Assembly (NCBI GenBank): GCA_041390685.1
Contig: JAWKPL010000001.1
Location: 1,736,001-1,800,000, forward strand
Length of the DNA stretch: 64,000 nt
DNA from: JAIBBD01 sp041390685
Lineage (GTDB): Bacteria; Chloroflexota; Dehalococcoidia; UBA2979
Direction of reading: 5' to 3'
How positions within the stretch are numbered: position 1 is the first letter of the stretch; each line of letters opens with the position of its first letter. This document shows, in pieces, positions 7,877-15,201 of this stretch. The translations under genes and the position numbers were made by a program. The notes under the pieces are model-generated. The model had not been told where the DNA came from and searched no databases. It was given only the letters and a program-made list of their open reading frames with translations.

Positions 7877-8542
7877 TTACAGCAGCGACAGTACCGCGTC
7901 CGCCTCGGTAAGGTCGCGCAGCACGAGGTGCGCCCCCGCCGCCTCAAGTTCCTCGAAACTCGCCCGCCCCGTCGCCACACCCACGGCGACCGCCTCGCTC
8001 GCGAGCGCCGCCGTCACGTCGTAGGGCGAGTCGCCGACCACCACCACCCGATGTCCCTCGGCGGCTCCGCCGAGGCGTGTGATCGCAGTCGCGACCAGCG
8101 CGTCGCGCTCCTCAGCGTCGTCCGCGAACCCTCCGTCGACAAAGTACCGGTCGAGGTCGAACGCCTTCAGCTTGAACCATGCGGCCTCGCGCAGGTTCCC
8201 CGTCTGCACCCCCAGCCGCACGTCTCCCCTCGCCGCCAGCGCATCGAGGAGCGGGACGGCCCCCGCGAGCACCTCCCCGCCCAGCGCCGGCAACTGCATC
8301 TCCAGCGACCGCAGGTACGGCGTCCCAAACTCCAGCAGGAACTGCTCGAAGTCCTGGGGCACGTGCTTCCCCGCCAGCGCCTGCCTGAGGATCCAGCGGT
8401 CCGTCCGTCCCGCGAAGTCGATCCCCGCGAGCCCGTCCTCGATCCCCACGAGCTCCAGCAGCGCCGCTGTCATCGCCCGCCGCCCCACCGCATTGAGCCG
8501 CAGCAACGTCATGTCGATATCAAACAGCACGAGGTGTGACAT
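7877..8542 (-). CDS. HAD-superfamily hydrolase (phosphoglycolate-phosphatase-like)
   Basis: A 221-residue HAD hydrolase with the full catalytic set: FDIDMTLL (motif I, DxD), GVQTGN (motif II), a Lys in KLKAFDLDRYF, and VVVVGDSPYDVTAAL (motif IV). The cap region after motif I (FAGRTDRWILRQAL) resembles phosphoglycolate/beta-phosphoglucomutase-type HADs. It probably dephosphorylates a small sugar phosphate or phosphoglycolate; specificity is open. The start is ATG at 8542. It is the first gene of a likely two-gene transcript with the membrane protein downstream, and a dispersed repeat lies just upstream. Confidence 0.85.
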   Translation of the reverse strand: MSHLVLFDIDMTLLRLNAVGRRAMTAALLELVGIEDGLAGIDFAGRTDRWILRQALAGKHVPQDFEQFLLEFGTPYLRSLEMQLPALGGEVLAGAVPLLDALAARGDVRLGVQTGNLREAAWFKLKAFDLDRYFVDGGFADDAEERDALVATAITRLGGAAEGHRVVVVGDSPYDVTAALASEAVAVGVATGRASFEELEAAGAHLVLRDLTEADAVLSLL

Positions 8543-8592
8543 CAGGCTCCGCTCCCAGAGGTGAGGCTACAGGCTCGGCGCGAGCGCGGCCT

Positions 8593-8680
8593 CCCGCATG
8601 GGGATTCAGGGGACGAAGCCCCGTTCCGGGGCAGAAGGCGGGCATCTTCGACATACAACAGCCGGCCGCAGAGCGGCCGG
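8593..8680 (-). repeat. Dispersed intergenic repeat, family B, copy 1
   Basis: Read on the minus strand, this stretch contains GGCCGCTCTGCGGCCGGC, then TGTTGTATGTCG, a GCCCGCC segment, a GGGGCTTCGTCCCC hairpin and AATCCCCATGCGGG. The copy at 60931-61014 shows the same order of blocks on the plus strand. The segment fills much of the 8543-8756 gap between the HAD gene and the ferredoxin gene. Confidence 0.6.
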
Positions 8681-8756
8681 CCGAGAAGCCAGTTCGCGGG
8701 CCGTCACGCCGTCGTGCCAGGCCAAATGCGGGCGACGGCGGGGCCAGCCCACCCGT

Positions 8757-8969
8757 TCACTCGTACAGCTTCACCACCTGCACCCGACCCCCCGACGCCT
8801 CGATGCACAGGTCGCACAACGTGCACTCATCGAGGTTCGCATCCACCGTCACCACCCGCTCCCCCTCGAGCGCGAAGATGTCGACCGGGCAGACCTCCAC
8901 CAGCTGCTTCCGCAGCGGCTCTTCCCCCTGCACGTCCTCCGGAATATCGACGCGGATGAACATCGCCAT
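8757..8969 (-). CDS. Small ferredoxin-like iron-sulfur protein
   Basis: A 70-residue protein with four cysteines: one in EVCPVDIFALEG and three in DECTLCDLCIEA (CxxCxxC). The order is circularly shifted compared with a standard CxxCxxCxxxC...CP ferredoxin, but the CPVDIF signature is ferredoxin-like, so one [4Fe-4S] cluster is likely. It is an electron carrier, or an electron-transfer subunit of a 2-oxoacid:ferredoxin oxidoreductase-type enzyme. It follows sucD by 13 bases on the same strand and is therefore almost certainly co-transcribed with the acid-CoA ligase genes. That link suggests coupling of CoA-thioester chemistry with low-potential electrons (inference). Confidence 0.72.
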   Translation of the reverse strand: MAMFIRVDIPEDVQGEEPLRKQLVEVCPVDIFALEGERVVTVDANLDECTLCDLCIEASGGRVQVVKLYE

Positions 8970-8982
8970 CGTCTGCTGACTC

Positions 8983-9879
8983 CTACCCGATCCGCTGCTT
9001 CAGGATCGCCGGGATGTCCTCGATCCGCTCCGCCACCGAGATGCCTGCCGCTTCCATGCGCGCGATCTTTTCCGCCGTCGTGTCCGCGCGCCCCTCGACG
9101 ATCGTCCCCGCGTGCCCGAACCGCATCCCGGGCATCGCGTCCATGAACCGTCCCGCCATGAACGCCACCACCGGCAGCCGCGACTTCGAGGCGGTCATGT
9201 ACTCCGCGAGCATCGCCTCGCTCGGTCCGCCGGGCTCGCTGTAGATGGCGATGCCCTTCGTCTCCGGGTCCGCCTCGAAGAGCGGCATCAGCTCCGCGTA
9301 GTTCGACCCGATGATCGCGTCCCCGCCGATCGAGGCGGCCGTCGAGATGCCGAGGCCCGCCTCGGACAGCGCGTTCGAGATCTCCACGGTCATCCCGCCC
9401 GAGCGAGACATCACGCCGATGCTCCCGGGTTTGAATGCGCGCTGCGTCGCGTCCGCCGCCCCGCCGATGCCGCCCATCTTCGACTTGCCCGGCGAGATCA
9501 GACCGAGGCAGTTCGGACCGATGATCCGCGCGCCCTCCTGGTCCGCGTACTCGATGAACTCGGCAACCTGCTTCCGAGGAATGCGCTCCGTCACGATCAC
9601 GATCAGCTTGATGCCGCCCTCGATCGCCTCCATGACCGCGTCCGCGGCGAACGCCGGCGGCACCGCCACGATGGCGCCCGTGACCTCCATCCGCTCCGTG
9701 AACGCCCGCACCGTGTCCTCGACCGGCACGCCGTGGACATCGCGGCCCTTGCGCCCCGGCGTCACCCCGCCCACGACCTTCGATCCGTAGTTGAGCAGCT
9801 CTCGAGTCATGGTCACGGCCTCGCGGCCGGTGATGCCCTGGATGATGAACGTGCTGTTCTGGTCGATGAGGATCGACAA
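8983..9879 (-). CDS. sucD: Succinate/malate-CoA ligase alpha subunit
   Basis: ATP-dependent acid-CoA ligase alpha subunit, 298 residues. It starts with TTG at 9879, supported by the conserved opening SILIDQNSTFIIQGITGREA and a GGGGG site. It carries the CoA-binding Rossmann domain, VPPAFAADAV, the segment IIGPNCLGLISPGKSKMG, and the phosphohistidine loop GHAGTIV (His 256). Known partners are succinyl-CoA synthetase and malate thiokinase (MtkB). The nearby malyl-CoA-lyase-like gene makes malate a plausible substrate, but succinate cannot be excluded. The gene begins one base after the beta-subunit stop codon. Confidence 0.93.
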   Translation of the reverse strand: MSILIDQNSTFIIQGITGREAVTMTRELLNYGSKVVGGVTPGRKGRDVHGVPVEDTVRAFTERMEVTGAIVAVPPAFAADAVMEAIEGGIKLIVIVTERIPRKQVAEFIEYADQEGARIIGPNCLGLISPGKSKMGGIGGAADATQRAFKPGSIGVMSRSGGMTVEISNALSEAGLGISTAASIGGDAIIGSNYAELMPLFEADPETKGIAIYSEPGGPSEAMLAEYMTASKSRLPVVAFMAGRFMDAMPGMRFGHAGTIVEGRADTTAEKIARMEAAGISVAERIEDIPAILKQRIG

Positions 9880-9880
9880 C

Positions 9881-11083
9881 TCAGGCCCCCATCTTCGCGA
9901 CGGCGCGCGCCGCCGCCTCGTGCATCGACACCGACCGGTCGACGAAGTCGACGCCGTACTTGCGCAGGATCTTGAACCCCTCGTCCTCCCAGGACCCGGG
10001 GATGCGGAAGATGGCGATGGTTTCGCCCGGGTCGCGACCGGCCTCGATGCAGCCCTTGATGATGCCGCGCGCCATGATGTCCGCTCGCGTGTTCGAGACG
10101 ACGTTCATCATGACCGCGATCTTCTCGACGCCCGGCTTCGACAGTACGAGCTTCGTCAGCGCCGCCGCCTTGGCGACCGAGGGGTTCCCCCCGATCTCGC
10201 AGTAGTTCGCCGGCTTCCCGCCGGCTGCGCGCACCGCGTCGAACAACGTCAGCGACCCGCCGCCGGCCCCGATCACGAGGCCCATGTTCCCGTCGAACTC
10301 CACCACGCGGCCGGCGACGCCGCGCGTGTCCGCAGCGTCCACCTGCGCGCCCGCAATCTCGAACTCCGTCGGCGGCCGCGCGAGCCGCGTGTCCTCGTCA
10401 GGAATCGCGAGCTCTCGCAGCAGTGCCCGCTGCGAGTTTCGCGCCTCCTCCTCCATATCCATGTGCGAGTCGAGCGCGATGAACGTGCCGTCCTCGAGGC
10501 GCGCGAGCGGGTTGATCTCCGCCAGCGTCAGGTCGTACTGGATGAACACCCGCGCCAGCGCCGTCACGATGCGCGTCAGCGGCCCGAGGTGGTTCCCCGT
10601 CACCCCCGTCTTCGACACCGCCACCTTCGCGATGTAGTCCGAGAACGGCCGCAGGTTCGAGAAATTCGTCCGCGACAGGTGCTCCGGGTGCTGCTCCGCC
10701 ACCTCTTCGATGTCGATGCCGCCCATGTCGCTGAAGATGATCACCGGCTTCTTCGCCCGCGCGTCCCAGGTCACGGCGGCGTAGTACTCCTGCGCGATCG
10801 CCCGCCGCTCCTCGACCAGCACGCCCATCGGCCGCTGCCCGCTGATCTCGATCTCGAGGATCGCCGCCGCCGCGTCCTTCGCCTCCGCCGGCGAATCCGC
10901 GAACTTCACGCCCCCGGCCTTCATGCGCCCGCCGGATAGCACCTGCGACTTCAGCACCACCGGCCCGCCGATCTCGGCCGCCGCCGCCTCCGCCTCTTCG
11001 GGCGTCCGCGCGACGCTCCGCTTCGGGAGCGGCACCCCGTGCTTCGCCAGCACCTGCTTCGCCTCATGCTCGTAAAACCGCAT
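9881..11083 (-). CDS. sucC: Succinate/malate-CoA ligase beta subunit
   Basis: ATP-grasp beta subunit of 400 residues, partner of the adjacent alpha subunit. It opens MRFYEHEAKQVLAKHGVPLP, and the ATP-grasp fold includes GGPVVLKSQVLSGGRMKAGG and LAEINPLARLEDGTFIALDS. The C-terminal CoA-ligase domain holds DGNMGLVIGAGGGSLTLFDA and YCEIGGNPSVAKA. Together with the alpha subunit it makes an acyl-CoA from a dicarboxylate, ATP and CoA. Within the run lyase-beta-alpha-ferredoxin, the arrangement recalls the malate thiokinase plus malyl-CoA lyase pair of serine-cycle organisms; whether malate or succinate is used needs testing. Confidence 0.93.
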   Translation of the reverse strand: MRFYEHEAKQVLAKHGVPLPKRSVARTPEEAEAAAAEIGGPVVLKSQVLSGGRMKAGGVKFADSPAEAKDAAAAILEIEISGQRPMGVLVEERRAIAQEYYAAVTWDARAKKPVIIFSDMGGIDIEEVAEQHPEHLSRTNFSNLRPFSDYIAKVAVSKTGVTGNHLGPLTRIVTALARVFIQYDLTLAEINPLARLEDGTFIALDSHMDMEEEARNSQRALLRELAIPDEDTRLARPPTEFEIAGAQVDAADTRGVAGRVVEFDGNMGLVIGAGGGSLTLFDAVRAAGGKPANYCEIGGNPSVAKAAALTKLVLSKPGVEKIAVMMNVVSNTRADIMARGIIKGCIEAGRDPGETIAIFRIPGSWEDEGFKILRKYGVDFVDRSVSMHEAAARAVAKMGA

Positions 11084-11240
11084 GCCTATCCTCGATGTCT
11101 AACTCGCGACGAACTCGCGAGCCTCAAGAACACATCCCGATCGCCGCACCTCGCCCACGAAGTGGAGAGGGCCAGAAGTGAGGGCGCCGCCACCCGCGTA
11201 CCTCGGCTGCCACGACACATCATCGGCCTTCCGAGGAGAG

Positions 11241-11290
11241 CGGGGGTTGCAAGGGGGCGCAGCCCCCTTGAGGGTGGCGGGCGGGCCTCC
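11241..11290 (-). repeat. Dispersed intergenic repeat, family B, copy 2
   Basis: On the minus strand this 50-base piece runs GGAGGCCCGCCCGCC, ACCCTCAA, GGGGGCTGCGCCCCC, TTGCAACCCCCG. It matches the core of the copy near 60961-61010 almost base for base. It lies in the 287-base gap between the CoA-ligase beta gene and the HpcH/HpaI gene; nothing else is recognisable in that gap. Confidence 0.65.
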
Positions 11291-11370
11291 CCTCAAACGC
11301 CGCCCTGGTACCGGGCCCCCGACTGCAGCCAAACCGCGGCCCCTCACCCTCCCCCGAGGCGCCCCGCGCC

Positions 11371-12435
11371 TCAGAAGCCATACGCCGCCTTCATCTCCGG
11401 GTCGCGCGCCGCAATCAGCTGCGCCACCTCCACCATCACCTTCGCCTGCTTGTACGTCGCGTCGTCCTGCATCTTCCCGTCGAGCATCACGACGCCCGAC
11501 CCCTCGCCGAGCGCCTCGATGATGCGCCGCGCCATCGCCACCTCGTCCGGCGGCGGGCTGAAGACCTTCTTCGCGATCGCGATCTGGCTCGGGTGTAGCG
11601 ACCACGCCCCCACGCAGCCGAGGAGGAACGCCGCCCGGAACTGGTCCTCGCACCCCAGCCCGTCCGAGATGTCCCCGAACGGCCCGTAGTACGGCAGGAT
11701 CCCCACCGCCGTGCAGGCGTCCACCATGCGGGCGATCGTGTAGTGCCACGGGTCCTGCTGCGCCGTCACTCGAGGCGCATCCGGGTCGTCCGCGACCGGG
11801 TCACCGCGCACCACGTATGCGGGGTGTCCTCCGCCCACGCGCGTCGTCTTCATCCGCCGCGAGGCCGCCAGGTCCGCCGGCCCGAATGAGATCCCCTGCA
11901 TCCGAGGGCTCGCCGCGGCGATCTCCTCGACGTTCGATACCCCGAGCGCGGTCTCGAGGATCGCGTGCAGCATGATCGGACGCTGCAGCCCGTGCTTCGC
12001 TTCGAGGAGCGCCAGCAACTGGTCGACGAAGGTGATGTCCCACGGACCCTGCACCTTCGGCAGCATGATCACTTCGATGCGGTTCCCCGCCTCGGCCACG
12101 ATCTCCGTGATGTCGTCGAGGAACCACGGGCTGTCGAGGCTGTTGATGCGCGTCCACAGCGGCGTGTCGCCCGCGTCCCCGCTCTTCGCGATCTCGATCA
12201 ACCCCTCACGCGCCGCCACCTTCTCGTTCGCCGGGATCGCGTCCTCGAGGTTCAGCAGGAGCACGTCCACCTGCGCGGCCACCTCGGCGACGCGCGCGCG
12301 CATCCGCTCGTTCTGCGGCGGCATGAACTGGATCATCCGGCTCGGCTTCACCGGGATCTCGCGCAGGGGATCCGGCGCCCCGAGCGCCAGCGGCTTGAGG
12401 AAATCACGAGGGTTGCGGTGCATCTCGAACTCCAT
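11371..12435 (-). CDS. HpcH/HpaI aldolase family protein (malyl-CoA lyase-like)
   Basis: A 354-residue citrate-lyase-beta/malyl-CoA lyase-type (TIM-barrel) enzyme. Recognisable parts are LLLNLEDAIPANEKVAAREG (acidic metal site), RINSLDSPWF, VIMLPKVQGPWD, ILETALGVSNVEEIA (Glu ligand) and GISFGPADLAASRRMK. The C-terminal WSLHPSQIAIAKKVFSPPPD is conserved in malyl-CoA lyases. The family cleaves or forms malyl-CoA or beta-methylmalyl-CoA, giving glyoxylate plus an acyl-CoA. The gene sits upstream of the acid-CoA ligase on the same strand, separated by 287 bases with a repeat, so it may have its own transcript. The length (about 350) fits L-malyl-CoA/beta-methylmalyl-CoA lyases better than the shorter CitE. 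Confidence 0.85.
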   Translation of the reverse strand: MEFEMHRNPRDFLKPLALGAPDPLREIPVKPSRMIQFMPPQNERMRARVAEVAAQVDVLLLNLEDAIPANEKVAAREGLIEIAKSGDAGDTPLWTRINSLDSPWFLDDITEIVAEAGNRIEVIMLPKVQGPWDITFVDQLLALLEAKHGLQRPIMLHAILETALGVSNVEEIAAASPRMQGISFGPADLAASRRMKTTRVGGGHPAYVVRGDPVADDPDAPRVTAQQDPWHYTIARMVDACTAVGILPYYGPFGDISDGLGCEDQFRAAFLLGCVGAWSLHPSQIAIAKKVFSPPPDEVAMARRIIEALGEGSGVVMLDGKMQDDATYKQAKVMVEVAQLIAARDPEMKAAYGF

Positions 12436-12539
12436 CAGGTGGCCCCGCGACCCCCTCGGGAGGCGGCCGGCGACGGGCTGCGCGGTGCTTTGGAACGCTA
12501 TCGAGCGGCCTCGCCTGCGTCAACGCCGCGCGGCGCGCG

Positions 12540-13463
12540 TCAGCGCCCCTGCTCCCACCACTCCCGACGGTCCGTCCGTCGCAACACCCAGTCCACCGCC
12601 AGCACCGGCACGATCAGCGCCACCCCGCCCGCCAGCAGCGCCACCGCGTTGCGCATCGGGAGATCGAGGAGCGAACGCACGATATCTGCGAACTGCGCCG
12701 TCACGCCCGTGCCGCTGTCGTACTGCCCGATCAGCACCCAGGCAGCCATCACGCCGAGCATCGTCGGGGTCGCGATCAACACCAGCACGATGCCCACGCC
12801 CGCGAACCGGCGCACGCCTCGTCCCAGGGCGATTACGCCCGCAAGCAGTAGCAGGCTGATCCCCCCGAGGATCCACGCTGCCCGCGTGCTGCGTTCGTGC
12901 ATCGACTCGCCAATGCTGTCGAGCGTCAGACGTGCCGCCCCTGTCGTGGAGAGAATGGAACTCGCCTCCGCCTCCTCCGACTCGTCGAGGAACGCGTCGG
13001 CGCCCTGCGTGTACACCTGCTCCGCGCTGCGCTCCAGCAGTAGCGCCCGCAGCGCGTCGCGGTCCAGCCGCCCGTCCGTACAGTGGATGTCGCTGACCGC
13101 CACCTCCACTCCACGCACCGGAAATCGAGACACCTGGAGCGCGGAGTCCGTCTCCGCGAGCTCGCACAGATCCTGCTCGTGGATGGCCAGCAGCTCATCG
13201 ACTTCCGTCAGCGCGGCCACGCCCCGCTCGATCGCCGGGATTGCCACTTCGCGGCTGCTCAGCTGCGATAGCGAGAGCGCGCCCAGCCACGCCGCTCCCG
13301 CAAGGACGAGCAATGCGCCCACCCACCACACCGGCCCCGCACCACTGCGCATCTCCGGTGGCCGGTACACGTCGCGCCGGCCCCACCCCGCCTCCGTGTC
13401 CCGCCAGGACCGTCGGCCCCGGCGCTCTTCGTGCTCGGAGAACTCGTCGTCTACTGCTCTCAT
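12540..13463 (-). CDS. Membrane protein with extracytoplasmic loop (hypothetical)
   Basis: A 307-residue protein with a basic/acidic cytoplasmic N-terminus, one membrane helix around residues 43-62, an extracytoplasmic segment of about 140 residues and three more helices near the C-terminus. The soluble loop includes two cysteines (HEQDLCELAETDS and SDIHCTDGRLD) that could form a disulfide. The start is ATG at 13463, which overlaps the upstream stop (ATGA). No family is recognised. It is coupled with the upstream membrane gene and the pair is divergent from the metalloprotease gene at 14035, suggesting a shared envelope role (inference). Confidence 0.65.
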   Translation of the reverse strand: MRAVDDEFSEHEERRGRRSWRDTEAGWGRRDVYRPPEMRSGAGPVWWVGALLVLAGAAWLGALSLSQLSSREVAIPAIERGVAALTEVDELLAIHEQDLCELAETDSALQVSRFPVRGVEVAVSDIHCTDGRLDRDALRALLLERSAEQVYTQGADAFLDESEEAEASSILSTTGAARLTLDSIGESMHERSTRAAWILGGISLLLLAGVIALGRGVRRFAGVGIVLVLIATPTMLGVMAAWVLIGQYDSGTGVTAQFADIVRSLLDLPMRNAVALLAGGVALIVPVLAVDWVLRRTDRREWWEQGR

Positions 13464-13990
13464 CGCCTCCCGCCGAACGAGGCGCGCGCGAACCACTCGT
13501 GGAGGGGCGCCGCCGACGGCCGCGCCAGGAGCAGGACGGCGGACCCCGCCATCAGGACGGCTCCCGTCAGAAACACCGCGAACGACACCATCGCCGTCAG
13601 CTCCAGGACGCCCGCTCCGCTCACCAGCAACGTGCTCGTCAGCCAGAGCCAGGATGGCAGCGCCACCGGGTGCAGCGCCCCCAGCAGCCACACCCGCCTC
13701 CCCGCCGCCCCGCGACCGCGCGCGCCGCCCCGCAGCGCAAGCCACCGCCATGCCGACCAGGCCGGCCCCGCCGCCGCGAACATCGAAAACGCCAGCACCG
13801 CGTCTCCCGTCCCGAGGTCGTACCGGCCGCGGTCCGTCCGCACCAGCATCCACGCGACCGCTACGAGGGCGCTGACCGTCGCAAATCCAAGGAGTGAGGA
13901 CACATCGCGCCCCCACGCGACGAGCCATGCCCCCCGCGTCATGGACGCGACGTCATTCCGGCCCGCCTCCAGCGTCAGCCCCGCCCCCAC
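13460..13990 (-). CDS. Membrane protein (hypothetical)
   Basis: A 176-residue integral membrane protein with about four helices, for example around LLGFATVSALVAVAWMLV, DAVLAFSMFAAAGPAWSAW and AMVSFAVFLTGAVLMAGS. The start is GTG at 13990; ATG at 13942 is an alternative that would remove 16 non-hydrophobic residues. It is translationally coupled to the following gene through an ATGA overlap at 13463-13460. The divergent promoter region shared with the metalloprotease gene is only about 45 bases. I recognise no domain. Confidence 0.6.
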   Translation of the reverse strand: MGAGLTLEAGRNDVASMTRGAWLVAWGRDVSSLLGFATVSALVAVAWMLVRTDRGRYDLGTGDAVLAFSMFAAAGPAWSAWRWLALRGGARGRGAAGRRVWLLGALHPVALPSWLWLTSTLLVSGAGVLELTAMVSFAVFLTGAVLMAGSAVLLLARPSAAPLHEWFARASFGGRR

Positions 13991-14034
13991 CCGTTCAATA
14001 TACCGCCGCCCGATATGCGGGCTACCGTGGATGC

Positions 14035-15174
14035 ATGCAATCCTTCCCGAGCAGGCGAGCGCTGGCCACCGCTGCCGTCTTCATCCTCGCGATGCTCCTC
14101 TCGCTCGCCGCCTTCGCCGTGCGCGGCGCCGGCGTCGGCGACCGCTTCGACTTCCTCCGCTGGGAGGTCACCACGCTCCCCAACAAGTGGCTCGACCGCC
14201 TTGGCTCCCCTCTGCGCGACCATCCCGACTCGGACGATGCCGTGCGTCGTTACTTCGCCCTTGAAGACCGCGACAGCGAGGAGGGCCGTGCGCTCGAGAA
14301 CGAAGTCGAGTCCGTCATCGAGGGCCGTGTCGACGCCGTCTTGCAGGAACTTGGCGCAGGCTGGCCGTACCTGCCCTTCGGCGTCTGGCCCCCCGTCGAC
14401 GGCGAACTCGCCGGTTCGCCCCGCGTGCTCGTGGTCTCCCCACGCGACCGCATCGCACGCCTCGACACCGATACCCTGCGCCCGGATCTGTCCCGCGAGG
14501 AGGCGGAGGCCCTCGAACGCGCGGTCGAGGCGCGTCACGAGGACCGCTCGGCGCTCGTCGTCGGCACCGGCGGCCTCTCGCTCTACCCCGCCGTCATCAG
14601 CAATCGCGACGACTACCAGGAGACCGTCGATACCGTCGCTCACGAGTGGGCCCACCACTACCTCGCGGTCTTCCCGCTTGGCCTCGAGTACTTCCGCTCG
14701 GACGACACCCGCACGATCAATGAGACGGTCGCCGACCTCGTCGGCTCCGAGGTCGCTCGCCTCGTCGTCGAGCGCTGGCCGCTCGAAGCGCCCGGCCCAG
14801 CCACACCGACACCCGTGCCTGCTCCCACCACCGCGCCGTCGCCGCCCGCGCTCGACTTCAATGCCACGATGCGCGACCTGCGCACCGAGGTGGACGCGCT
14901 CCTCGCGGCCGGCCGCATCGAGGATGCCGAGCGCAGGATGGACGAGGTTCGCGTGCAGCTGAACGACGCCGGCTATCCCGTCCGCCGGATCAACCAGGCC
15001 TACTTCGCCTGGTACGGCACCTACGCCGCTCGCGGAGACTCCGTCGACCCCCTTGGCGGCCAGCTCCGCGACCTCCGCCAGCGCTCGGGTTCGCTCGCGC
15101 GCTTCCTCGAGGCGGTGCGGGACGCGACCTCACGCGACGATGTCGCCGCTCTGCTCGCGTCCCCCTCCGAGTAG
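14035..15174 (+). CDS. Membrane-anchored zinc metalloprotease-like protein
   Basis: A 379-residue protein with an N-terminal signal-anchor (residues 9-28, ALATAAVFILAMLLSLAAFA) and a large extracytoplasmic part. The zinc motif HEXXH is present as VAHEWAHHYLAVF, followed about 25 residues later by TINETVADLVGSEVARLV, in which the Glu of NETVAD is a good third metal ligand, as in gluzincins. A Pro/Thr-rich linker (ATPTPVPAPTTAPSPP) separates the catalytic part from a helical C-terminal domain of about 90 residues. It is probably an envelope protease; the substrate is unknown. It is divergent from two membrane genes. Confidence 0.75.
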   Translation: MQSFPSRRALATAAVFILAMLLSLAAFAVRGAGVGDRFDFLRWEVTTLPNKWLDRLGSPLRDHPDSDDAVRRYFALEDRDSEEGRALENEVESVIEGRVDAVLQELGAGWPYLPFGVWPPVDGELAGSPRVLVVSPRDRIARLDTDTLRPDLSREEAEALERAVEARHEDRSALVVGTGGLSLYPAVISNRDDYQETVDTVAHEWAHHYLAVFPLGLEYFRSDDTRTINETVADLVGSEVARLVVERWPLEAPGPATPTPVPAPTTAPSPPALDFNATMRDLRTEVDALLAAGRIEDAERRMDEVRVQLNDAGYPVRRINQAYFAWYGTYAARGDSVDPLGGQLRDLRQRSGSLARFLEAVRDATSRDDVAALLASPSE

Positions 15175-15201
15175 CCCCGGGGCCTCCTGCCGCCCCCGCG
15201 G

